From NCBI RefSeq assembly GCF_021155775.2, contig NC_060233.1, positions 6,304,501-6,368,500 of the forward strand: a stretch of DNA of 64,000 nucleotides, read 5' to 3'. The DNA comes from Neodiprion pinetum. Its lineage: Eukaryota > Arthropoda > Insecta > Hymenoptera > Diprionidae. Below the pieces are notes generated by a model that saw only the letters and a list, made by a program, of their open reading frames with translations, was not told the DNA's origin and searched no databases. Numbering within the stretch: the first letter of the stretch is position 1; the number at the start of each line of letters is the position of its first letter. Shown here piece by piece: positions 1 through 9,849 of this stretch. The translations under genes and the position numbers were made by a program.

Positions 1-19
1 ATTTTTCGTTTGCCAAAGT

Positions 20-782
20 TGAAATAATATCTACAAAACTAACTTGCTGCTAATTTGATGTTCAATCGACATTGCAGCTAAGCCATTCAGCCGGTCTTGG
101 CACATAGTGGAGCGCAAATAAATCTTTATAAGCTTCAGTTTTGAGAATGTCCTTTCTCCTAACGCGAAAGTTACGGGTAATCTTGAAAAAATCCTTGAAG
201 TTTTATAGTTAAAGAGATAAAGTTTGGATATATTTCATCAAGACCTCAGATAATAATGTGCGACAAATTAGATTTATTCAAAATCTGAGATCTATCCAAT
301 AATACAAAGTTGCTGGAATTTTGGGTGATACTAAAAGGTTTGCAAACGTCTTTGGTTATCACGAAACGTTCTCGTAAACTTGATATAGCTATATTGCATA
401 ACTTGTTGACAAATTCAATTTCCAACCTTTTCATTGGATCGCTTGATCGTTCATCGCTTTGAGATTCGTAATCGAGAAATCGTTTCGTCCGTGGGATACG
501 TGATTCGGGTAAAGTTCGCGAAATGTCCAACTGTTCAGCCATCTGTTTAGCAGTGGCTACGCATTTTTCGAAACCGGATTCTCGGAAGGCTTGTAATTGA
601 AAGAAAGCACCATCGATCATGTTCATCATGGTATGTAAATCGACTTTGGGACATTGTAAGGCCTTACTGATTTTGTTGATCTCTTGCAGTATGTCGTACC
701 ATATCACCAAACGATTGAGATAATGAGAGAATGAAAAATGATCGAGGCAGATACACGCAGCGTGGCTGCGTAGGCCGTACAA
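20..782 (-). pseudogene. hAT-family transposase relic (ZMYM1/TTF-type), C-terminal part
   Basis: Read on the minus strand, 246-782 is an open 178-residue stretch containing a segment like the C-terminal half of hAT transposases annotated as zinc finger MYM-type protein 1-like (a KQMAEQLDISRTLP segment followed by a basic RTKRFLDYES stretch). Further downstream, at about 30-180, another frame gives a recognisable hAT dimerisation tail: TFALGERTFSKLKLIKIYLR, then CQDRLNGLAAMSIEHQI. This corresponds to the family's conserved ERxFSKLKLIKxxLRSTM...RLNGLAxLSIE region. The two pieces are in different frames with stops between them, so the copy is dead. The upstream catalytic part is not in the window. 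Motif recognition is from memory of the family; no search was run. Confidence 0.75.
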
Positions 783-1480
783 TTGTATTCAAATTCCTCC
801 CAAAATGCATTTTCCTACAATAATTGTAATAAAACATGTATTTCTATGACAATATTTTACATGCGCTGTCAAAATTTATGTAAGTTTGGCCGTTCCAATC
901 TCGAAATATTAATTTATTGTGCAATTTCAACTCTCAACATGTGATTCCCTATCTCGAGCCTTTTGCGACATTCTGAAGATTTATGTTTCGGTAAATTACT
1001 CGTAAACGCTTCTTAGAATTTTTATAAAATTCGAGTATCTTATAGAATATATCGTGGCAAAAACTTCCGTCGCTAATTCTAAAGTGTTTGTATGGAAAAA
1101 AATTCTGAGTAACTGTAACACATCACGGATGCGCTAATTTTGATCGAGATGAAATGGATGCTCCGTATATGAGACAGTATTTAACGCAGTGTCCTGATTT
1201 AAAGACCTAAAAAGGTGGTTGTCGGCGATTTTTTTTATTGATAGGGAGAGATAGAACGAAGATTCTTAAAACTTCGAGTGTATTTGAACACACATTTGAA
1301 AGGTACGAGTAAAAAATTTTATCATCCAACTGTCGCAGAACGGCGGCATTATTAACTGACCTGTTAACTGAAGAATATATCTTTAGTCAAAGGCTGACCA
1401 TCGAAGAGCCTAGCCGCTTGAGTCTGGAATCGGTAGGAAAGATAAAGTGCGTATTGTCTGAAATGTAAAAACTGAAATCA
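783..1480. other. no gene seen
   Basis: AT-rich DNA between the hAT relic and the microsatellite at 1481. I see no conserved coding segment, no structured RNA and no clear repeat. Confidence 0.5.
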
Positions 1481-1544
1481 TTATACATCATATCATATCA
1501 TATCATCATATGATACATATCATACATCATACATCATACATAGC
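1481..1544. repeat. ATC/ATAC-type microsatellite at the edge of element A
   Basis: Irregular tandem copies of catat, catac and atcat units directly abut the left arm of dispersed element A. Copy B (39,087) lacks this expansion and shows only the first few matching bases. The microsatellite therefore either grew at the element terminus or was the insertion target. Confidence 0.7.
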
Positions 1545-3403
1545 ATTGAAGTTCGAAACCAAATTTTGGATGTTAGGATGTTCAGAAAGTGACGTCACCC
1601 AAAATTTTTTTTCCTTGACGTGATCGATCTATATAGACGAAAATTAGCTAGCCAAATTTCGCAGTCTCGAAACAGCCGCGCAGTAGAGCGGACGGATGAG
1701 AATCGCGCTCCGCAGATTTCGAGTATCGGAATCTCTATCTCCTGGATCCTGCGCTCCGGGTCCACTTCCTGATGAAACTCGACTTCCAGGACAAGCGCTC
1801 CATAATTCTGGATGTCCAGGTCCTTGACCTGGTGGATCTCGACTTCCAGGACAAGCGCTCCGTAGTTCCTGCGCTCCAGGTCCACCACGTGGTGAAACTC
1901 GACTTCCAGGACAAGCGGTACGTAGTTCTGGATGTCCAGGTCCTTGACCTGGTGGATCTCGACTTCCAGGACAAGCGCTCCGTAGTTTTTGCGCTCAAGG
2001 TCCACTACGTAGTGAAAATTTACTTCCAGGACAAGCGCTTCGTGGTTCCTGCGTTCCAGGTTCACTACCTAGTGAAACTCGACTTCCAGGACAAGCGCTC
2101 CATAATTCTGGATGTCCAGGTCCTTGACCTGGTGGATCTCGACTTCCAGGACAAGCGCTCCGTAGTTTTTGCGCTCAAGGTCCACTACGTAGTGAAAATT
2201 TACTTCCAGGACAAGCGCTTCGTGGTTCCTGCGCTCCAGGTTCACTACCTAGTGAAACTCGACTTCCAGGACAAGCGCTCCATAATTCTGGATGTCCAGG
2301 TCCTTGACCTGGTGGATCTCGACTTCCAGGACAAGCGCTCCGTAGTTTTTGCGCTCAAGGTCCACTACGTAGTGAAAATTTACTTCCAGGACAAGCGCTT
2401 CGTGGTTCCTGCGCTCCAGGTTCACTACCTAGTGAAACTCGACTTCCAGGACAAGTGCTCCATAATTCTGGATGTCCAGGTCCTTGACCTGGTGGATCTC
2501 GACTTCCAGGACAAGCGCTCCGTAGTTTTTGCGCTCAAGGTCCACTACGTAGTGAAAATTTACTTCCAGGACAAGCGCTTCGTGGTTCCTGCGCTCCAGG
2601 TTCACTACCTAGTGAAACTCGACTTCCAGGACAAGCGCTCCGTAGTTTCTGCGCTCCAGGTTCACTACCTAGTGAAACTCGACTTCCAGGACAAGCGCTC
2701 CGTAGTTTCTGCGTCCAGGTTCACTACCTGGTGAAACTCGACTTCCAGGACAAGCGGTCCATAGTTTTTGCGCTCAAAGTCCACTACGTAGTGAAAATTT
2801 ACTTCCAGGACAAGCGCTCCGTAGTTCTGGCAGTCCAGGTCCTTGACCTGGTGGATCTTGACATTCAGGAAAAGCGTTCCGTAGTTCTGGCTGTCCAGGT
2901 TCTTGACATGGTGACTTTTGACCAAGCTCTGCGTAGTTTCTGCGCTCCAGGTCCGCTTCCTGGTGAAACTCAAGTTCCAGAACAAGGGCTCCGTAGTTCT
3001 GGCTGGCCAGGTCCTTGACCTGATGACTTTCGACCTTCCGAATTAATTTTTAAGTTTAAAAGTTTGATTATTGAAAACGTCATGTTTTGTACTATCAAAC
3101 CAATATGCATGCTTCAGATAACATTTTGAATCGGAAAAAAACCGAACGACCAGAATCAACAAATTGCAATTGGTGAATAATTGGTACAGTATACGCAGGG
3201 ATACATGACAGTAACGTTGTTCAATTAGAGCTAAGATTGCTGTGTTTCGTGTTTTAAATCTGTTAGTACTTAGCTGATTGTTCTGTGATATTTTTTGACG
3301 TAATTTATTGTCATAAAATCGCAATACGTTATACTTACATGCGTGTGTAAACGTGATTGGTAGCATTATATAGAAAAAATCTTACGGGTAGATTTGGTTT
3401 GCG
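1533..3403 (+). mobile_element. dispersed element with minisatellite core, copy A
   Basis: This segment shares both flanking arms with the inverted segment at 37703-39087. The left arm (about 1533-1777) contains gttcgaaaccaaattttgg, a TGACGTCA palindrome at 1590-1597 and tgatcgatctatatagacg. The right arm (about 3031-3403) contains gaaaacgtcatgttttgta, aatatgcatgcttcagataa and ttacgggtagatttggttt. Between the arms lies a 60-bp minisatellite. Homology to copy B stops at the same places on both sides, which is what an insertion unit looks like. A short aaaccaaat word occurs near the left end and, inverted, near the right end; this may be a subterminal inverted repeat. No transposase is encoded, so it would be non-autonomous. 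The organisation resembles Helentron/DINE-like elements (arms, microsatellite, central tandem repeat), but I could not show Helitron termini, so the class is open. Confidence 0.7.
1778..3030 (+). repeat. 60-bp minisatellite core of element A (180-bp higher-order unit)
   Basis: The array is built of 60-bp units, each carrying cttccaggacaagcg followed by a variable half such as gatgtccaggtccttgacc or gcgctcaaggtccactac. From 1921 to 2640 three unit types (cataattctg..., cgtagttttt..., cgtggttcct...) recur in fixed order every 180 bp, nearly unchanged. The edges (before 1920 and after 2700) are more diverged. Because 60 is divisible by 3 and the unit lacks stops, long frames arise (for example 1772-2734 on plus, with a 20-residue period); I regard these as by-products, not a gene. 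Confidence 0.9.
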
Positions 3404-4291
3404 TCACATGCACAAAGACAGATTTCATTTTGCATACTGTGAAGCGAATAGCAGAATTTTTTGGGGAGTCATCGTGCCCCAGTCTCCCCTACAACTATGT
3501 CATCTGGTAAAACACTGACAACGAATAAGCGAGCGCACGAGCACAAAAACCAGTTACACTAGGCATCCGACCCCGAGCGAGCATTAGCGAGCGAGTGTTT
3601 TAAAACTAGTCATTTTCAATTTACGCACCATTCTATTATCGATGTACCAAAATAACCCAAAAAACCGTGATATCATATTAATTGTTGAGCTCAAAAGTAA
3701 AAAGTAACGACGTTTACCACGAAAATTCTGAACGAAAATGAATGTGATTTAACGGTTTTTTGTGAGTTTTTTAGTTCGTCGATGACAAAATTATAAGTCA
3801 ATTCAAAGTAATTTTAGTTTTTACATTTCAGACAAAAATTATGCATTCCAACTTTCCTGCCAATTCGAGATTCCAGCGGCGAGGCGCTTGAATGGCCAGC
3901 TAATAACTTCGCCATTTTGCAACAATTGATGATAAGTAAATTTTTCTTGTACTGTCCAAATATGAGTTAAAATACATTCGAAATTTTAAAAAGCATTGTT
4001 AGTTATTTTTCATTGAAAAAAAATATCTGACAATTAATGTTTCGATTAAAAATTATCGTTTTCGATAGATTTGAAAAATAAAATATGTGTACTGTTCCCG
4101 ATCTTTCGTATGGCAGCATTTAAAGAACTCGGTTTTCACTTTGAACCTTTTTTCGGCGTTACTTAAATATTTAGCTATATAAATATTGATTGCTTTCAGT
4201 TTTTAACCATTTGCATATGATAATAGTGCAAAATAAATAATTATAAGCAACTATTTTCATGTGGACCAATAACAAAAAGCTATGTTACTAT
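3404..4291. other. no gene seen
   Basis: AT-rich spacer to the right of element A. It contains a short run of gagcga-type words around 3525-3595 (agcgagcgcacgagc, gagcgagcattagcgagcg) but no recognisable coding or structured feature. Confidence 0.5.
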
Positions 4292-5010
4292 TTGTGCACG
4301 GTGAATCTAACATTTTAACAATATTTAATGGCAATTGTAAGTATATTTTACCTGAAATTTTTCAAACTTGTCATATTTACAATAAATTATTTCAATTCAT
4401 TTTTCGCCCAAGCCCAAATTCAGGAGCTGTCAATGCGCTAGTAAAATTTCTATAATTTGTTATAACTTTCTTATAATCTTCTTGGTAAAATGTCTCAATA
4501 TAAGGATTATATTAATCCTTACACAATATTTTTGATGTTTTCTAATTTTTACCGAAAATATTTATTAGTAATCGAGGTATAACCGGAGGTGGTTAGCGGT
4601 GGTCGTTGAAGGTGGTTAGGGGTGGTTGCGGGTGATCGAGATGGACGAGGAAAAGGACGAGGAAGACGAGGTGAACAAGGTGAACGAGGAGAACGAGGGT
4701 TTGTGCACGGCGAGTAAAACATTTTTACAATACTTAATGGCAATTGTCATTATATTTCATCAAAAGTTTTTCACATTCGTCATGTTTACAATATATTATT
4801 TCAATTCATTTTTCGCGCAAGCACAAATACAGTAGCTATAAACGCGCTGATAAAATTTATTATATTATTAATTAATTAATTAATTATACCAATCCTTACA
4901 CAATATTTTTGATGTGTTCTTATACTGAAAATATTTATTACTATTCCAGGTATAACCTGAGGTGGTTATCGGTGGTTGTTAGAGGTGGTCGGAGGTGGTC
5001 TAGGAGTAGT
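4292..5010. repeat. diverged tandem duplication, period about 409 bp, with a ggtggt-rich tail
   Basis: Copy 1 (4292-4700) and copy 2 (4701 to about 5010) begin with the same ttgtgcacgg word. Both run through caatatttaatggcaattg / caatacttaatggcaattg, tatttcaattcatttttcg, cttacacaatatttttgatg and a ggtggtt-rich segment following gaggtataacc / caggtataacc. In copy 1 the G-rich segment expands into purine-rich gacgagga/gaacgagga repeats (4640-4698). The copies differ at many sites and by indels, so the duplication is old. Small open frames here are not convincing genes. Confidence 0.75.
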
Positions 5011-5182
5011 AAGGACTAGTATGACCGTGGTCAAAACTATGTGGTTGAATCAGTGGTACTGTGGCGTTTTTATCCTAAGAATTGAGAAATCTAGGATTGT
5101 TAATTCGAAATTTGAACAAACGGAGATATTGAAGAAGCAAAAAGGAAATCAATTTAAATGTTAGCAGTTTTTTGAGGTGAGA

Positions 5183-5408
5183 AAATAATCCAATTTATTC
5201 TCATTATTCCAGAATCGTGCACTCGTGCATAATTATCATGCCTTTTCATACGTTTATTACCGCATGGTCTACACTGAAAACATTGCGGTGTGTCCAGGGC
5301 CTTTCTTCTGAACAATAAACAAAAATGAAAAAGATATTAACACTTTATTCATTTCACGGCATTACATGTATGACGATTCTAGAATAATGAGAATGAATTA
5401 GATTTTTT
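5183..5408. mobile_element. short inverted-repeat element (MITE-like), about 226 bp
   Basis: The left end (aataatccaatttattctca, then ttattccagaatcgt) is matched in inverted orientation at the right end (acgattctagaataatgag, then aatgaattagatttttt). That gives terminal inverted repeats of roughly 35 bp with a few mismatches. There is no coding capacity inside. I could not define a target-site duplication. Confidence 0.65.
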
Positions 5409-5449
5409 GTCTTATATCTCTAACAGCTACTCATAGAGCTTACAGAAAA

Positions 5450-5760
5450 GTTTTGTGGAATACGCTGCGAGCGAAGTATCAGAAGGACAACCGAGAAGGT
5501 AAGATTTTGTTGGTAATTCCTCTGCTGTTGGTCCTATATACGCTTTATTAAATGTCTTTTCGGCATTTTTCAGGGTTAGAATTATCTGATTTAAAAAGAG
5601 TCCTGCAAAACGATTTTACGACGAAAAGTTTCCAAACTCCGAGAGCCGCAAATTTTTGGCTGATTTTGGGATATGCTGATATCGATTTATTCACACCCAG
5701 TATCAACATAATTTTGCAACGAATCAAAACTTACGGCTGAAAAACATCAAATTTGCACTG
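5450..5760 (+). repeat. decayed 335-bp satellite monomer outside the main array
   Basis: In satellite order this segment contains gaatacgctgcgagc (consensus gaatacgctgcgatc), taattcctctgctgttggtc (taacttctctcctgttgatc), gggttagaattatctgattt (gggttccaattggtcagg), aaatttttggctgattttgg (catttttggcgaaaattttgg) and atcaaaacttacggctgaaa (atcaaaagttacagccgaaa). The order and spacing match a monomer, but divergence is high. Confidence 0.6.
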
Positions 5761-6275
5761 GATTTTTAACGAGGTGGGAAAGAAAAATCACAAACTCGTA
5801 GGGACAAAGTTCCAGTTCCAGTTCCAGTTTATTCAATGTAGTACAAGTGTTCAGGTGTCAGTGTATACTACTTTACCAAGTTACCAAATACTATGAATCT
5901 ATTATGTTATACTAGTACATTATACTAATGATTTTATACCGATAATTACTATAATAATATTCTCATTAATATAATTAGCATGTTATTTCTATATATGTAG
6001 AATAGATACTGCGATATATATTGCATTAAGTAGAACATAAACAATGTTGTATAAAATAGTTATTAATGTTGTTTGTAAGCGCAGCTTGGGTTCCAGTCTG
6101 AGTACCTACAATGCTAAAAGCTAGAATGCACCTCTGCAGGATTCAAGATGTGTAATGTTGTATTACTATTATATGTAATATTGAATAAATTGAATAACAC
6201 CTACTGCAATTTCCCCGTAATTTTTTCGTATCTTCTCAGGTATTGGTCCCACGAGGATGAAAATACCTTTTTGTA
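5761..6275. other. AT-rich spacer between satellite relic and array
   Basis: There is a triple agttcc/agttccagttccag run at about 5811-5830, and long A/T-rich DNA at 5880-6070. No gene or element is recognised. Confidence 0.45.
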
Positions 6276-9200
6276 ATACTAGAGTTGCAATAAGTCTGGG
6301 AAAGGGTCGTTCGGATTGATTCTATGACGAAAAATTATCCGCTCGAGAAAAAGGAAGGTAGACCTCGTCAGTTTTTTTCTATTCGTTGTTTGCGAATTTG
6401 GGACAATGCTGAAATCAATCTCTTCACACGGTACATCGACGTAGTTTACTAAGAAAAGTCGATTCGACGCAGTTCCAAGACGCTGCGAGAAACACACCAA
6501 GAGTAGCGGACAAAAAATAGAAGATTCCGTTAGTAGTTCCCCTGCTGTTGACCCTACGCTCTTTTTTGTGTTATTTTTGCGTTCCTGTGGGTCCAATTGG
6601 CGTAACGATCATACTAATCAGATATGAAAATAAAATCTTTCGGTCAAACAATGAGGGAAAAAGTAAGGCTAACCCCTTCGCATTTTTGGCGAAAATTTTG
6701 GTGATTTTAAGAAGTGCCGGAATAAATTATTTCTTGCGCTATTCCGACGTAATTTTGCGAGAGAAATCGATTGGGCGCAGTAGGAATACGCTGCGATCAA
6801 CGCATCAAAAGTTACAGCCGAAAAACGAGAACCAGTGTTTTCGACATTTTTCAGCAGGTGCTTTTTCCTTCGTAACTTCTCTCCTGTTGATCCCACGCCG
6901 CTTTCGCTGCGTTTTCTGACTTCTTGGGGTTCCAATTGGTCAGGAAAGGGTCATTTAAATCGAATCTGGGACCAAAAATTTTTCGGCCGAAAAAAAAGCA
7001 AGGCTAACCCCTTTGCATTTTTGGCGAAAATTTTGGTGATTTTGAAAAGTGCTGGAATAAATTCTTTCATGCGCTACTCCGACGTAATTTTGCGAGAGAA
7101 ATCGATTGGGCGCAGTAAGAATACGCTGCGATCAACGCATCAAAAGTTACAGCCGAAAAACGAGAACCAGTGTTTTCGACATTTTTCAGCAGGTGCTTTT
7201 TCCTTCGTAACTTCTCTCCTGTTGATCCCACGCTGCTTTCGCTGCGTTTTCTGACTTCTTGGGGTTCCAATTGGTCAGGAAAGGGTCATTTAAATCGAAT
7301 CTGGGACCAAAAATTTTTCGGCCGAAAAAAAAGCAAGGCTAACCCCTTTGCATTTTTGGCGAAAATTTTGGTGATTTTGAAAAGTGCTGGAATAAATTCT
7401 TTCATGCGCTACTCCGACGTAATTTTGCGAGAGAAATCGATTGGGCGCAGTAAGAATACGCTGCGATCAACGCATCAAAAGTTACAACCGAAAAACGAGA
7501 ACCAGTGTTTTCGACATTTTTCAGCAGGTGCTTTTTCCTTCGTAACTTCTCTCCTGTTGATCCCACGCTGCTTTCGCTGCGTTTTCTGACTTCTTGGAGT
7601 TCCAATTGGTCGGGAAAGGGTCATTTAAATCGAATCTGGGACCAAAAATTTTTCGGCCGAAAAAAAACCAAGGCTAACCCCTTTGCATTTTTGGCGAAAA
7701 TTTTGGTGATTCTGAAAAGTGCCGGAATAAATTCTTTCATGCGCTACTCCGACGTAATTTTGCGAGAGAAATCGATTGGGCGCAGTAAGAATACGCTGCA
7801 ATCAACGCATCAAAAGTTACAGCCGAAAAACGAGAACCAGTGTTTTCGACATTTTTCAGCAGGTGCTTTTTCCTTCGTAACTTCTCTCCTGTTGATCCCA
7901 CGCTGCTTTCGCTGCGTTTTCTGACTTCTTGGAGTTCCAATTGGTCGGGAAAGGGTCATTTAAATCGAATCTGGGACCAAAAATTTTTCGGCCGAAAAAA
8001 AACCAAGGCTAACCCCTTTGCATTTTTGGCGAAAATTTTGGTGATTCTGAAAAGTGCCGGAATAAATTCTTTCATGCGCTACTCCGACGTAATTTTGCGA
8101 GAGAAATCGATTGGGCGCAGTAAGAATACGCTGCGATCAACGCATCAAAAGTTACAGCCGAAAAACGAGAACCAGTGTTTTCGACATTTTTCAGCAGGTG
8201 CTTTTTCCTGCGTAACTTCTCTCCTGTTGATCCCACGCTGCTTTCGCTGCGTTTTCTGACTTCTTGGGGTTCCAATTGGTCAGGAAAGGGTCATTCAAAT
8301 CGAATCTGGGACCAAAAATTTTTCGGCCGAAAAAAAAGCAAGGCTAACCCCTTTGCATTTTTGGCGAAAATTTTGGTGATATTGAAAAGTGCCGGAATAA
8401 ATTCTTTGATGCGCTACTCCGACGTAATTTTGCGAGAGAAATCGATTGGGCGCAGTAAGAATACGCTGCGATCAACGCATCAAAAGTTACAGCCGAAAAA
8501 CGAGAACCAGTGTTTTCGACATTTTTCAGCAGGTGCTTTTTCCTGCGTAACTTCTCTCCTGTTGATCCCACGCTGCTTTCGCTGCGTTTTCTGACTTCTT
8601 GGGGTTCCAATTGGTCAGGAAAGGGTCATTCAAATCGAATCTGGGACCAAAAATTTTTCGGCCGAAAAAAAAGCAAGGCTAACCCCTTTGCATTTTTGGC
8701 GAAAATTTTGGTGATTTTCAAAAGTGCTGGAATAAATTCTTTCATGCGCTACTCCGACGTAATTTACCGAGAGAACTCGATTGGGCGCAGTAAGAATACG
8801 CTGCGATCAACGCATCAAAAGTTACAGCCGAAAAACGAGAACCAGTGTTTTCGACATTTTTCAGCAGGTGCTTTTTCCTTCGTAACTTCTCTCCTGTTGA
8901 TCCCACGCTGCTTTCGCTGCGTTTTCTGACTTCTTGGGGTTCCAATTGGTCAGGAAAGGGTCATTTAAATCGAATCTGGGACCAAAAATTTTTCGGCCGA
9001 AAAAAAAGCAAGGCTAACCCCTTTGCATTTTTGGCGAAAATTTTGGTGATTTTGAAAAGTGCTGGAATAAATTCTTTCATGCGCTACTCCGACGTAATTT
9101 TGCGAGAGAAATCGATTGGGCGCAGTAAGAATACGCTGCGATCAACGCATCAAAAGTTACAGCCGAAAAACGAGAACCAGTGTTTTCGACATTTTTCAGC

Positions 9201-9849
9201 AGGTGCTTTTTCCTGCGTAACTTCTCTCCTGTTGATCCCACGCTGCTTTCGCTGCGTTTTCTGACTTCTTGGGGTTCCAATTGGTCAGGAAAGGGTCATT
9301 CAAATCGAATCTGGGACCAAAAATTTTTCGGCCGAAAAAAAAGCAAGGCTAACCCCTTTGCATTTTTGGCGAAAATTTTGGTGATATTGAAAAGTGCCGG
9401 AATAAATTCTTTGATGCGCTACTCCGACGTAATTTTGCGAGAGAAATCGATTGGGCGCAGTAAGAATACGCTGCGATCAACGCATCAAAAGTTACAGCCG
9501 AAAAACGAGAACCAGTGTTTTCGACATTTTTCAGCAGGTGCTTTTTCCTGCGTAACTTCTCTCCTGTTGATCCCACGCTGCTTTCGCTGCGTTTTCTGAC
9601 TTCTTGGGGTTCCAATTGGTCAGGAAAGGGTCATTCAAATCGAATCTGGGACCAAAAATTTTTCGGCCGAAAAAAAAGCAAGGCTAACCCCTTTGCATTT
9701 TTGGCGAAAATTTTGGTGATTTTCAAAAGTGCTGGAATAAATTCTTTCATGCGCTACTCCGACGTAATTTACCGAGAGAACTCGATTGGGCGCAGTAAGA
9801 ATACGCTGCGATCAACGCATCAAAAGTTACAGCCGAAAAACGAGAACCA

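Noticed and set aside
1772..2734. 320-aa periodic open frame in minisatellite A
   Set aside because: It is explained by a stop-free 60-bp unit. The overlapping minus frames are also open, and there is no start context or independent coding evidence.
6835..7169. CENP-B box in the satellite monomer
   Set aside because: I looked for TTCG....A..CGGG on both strands of the consensus and found no match at the required spacing.
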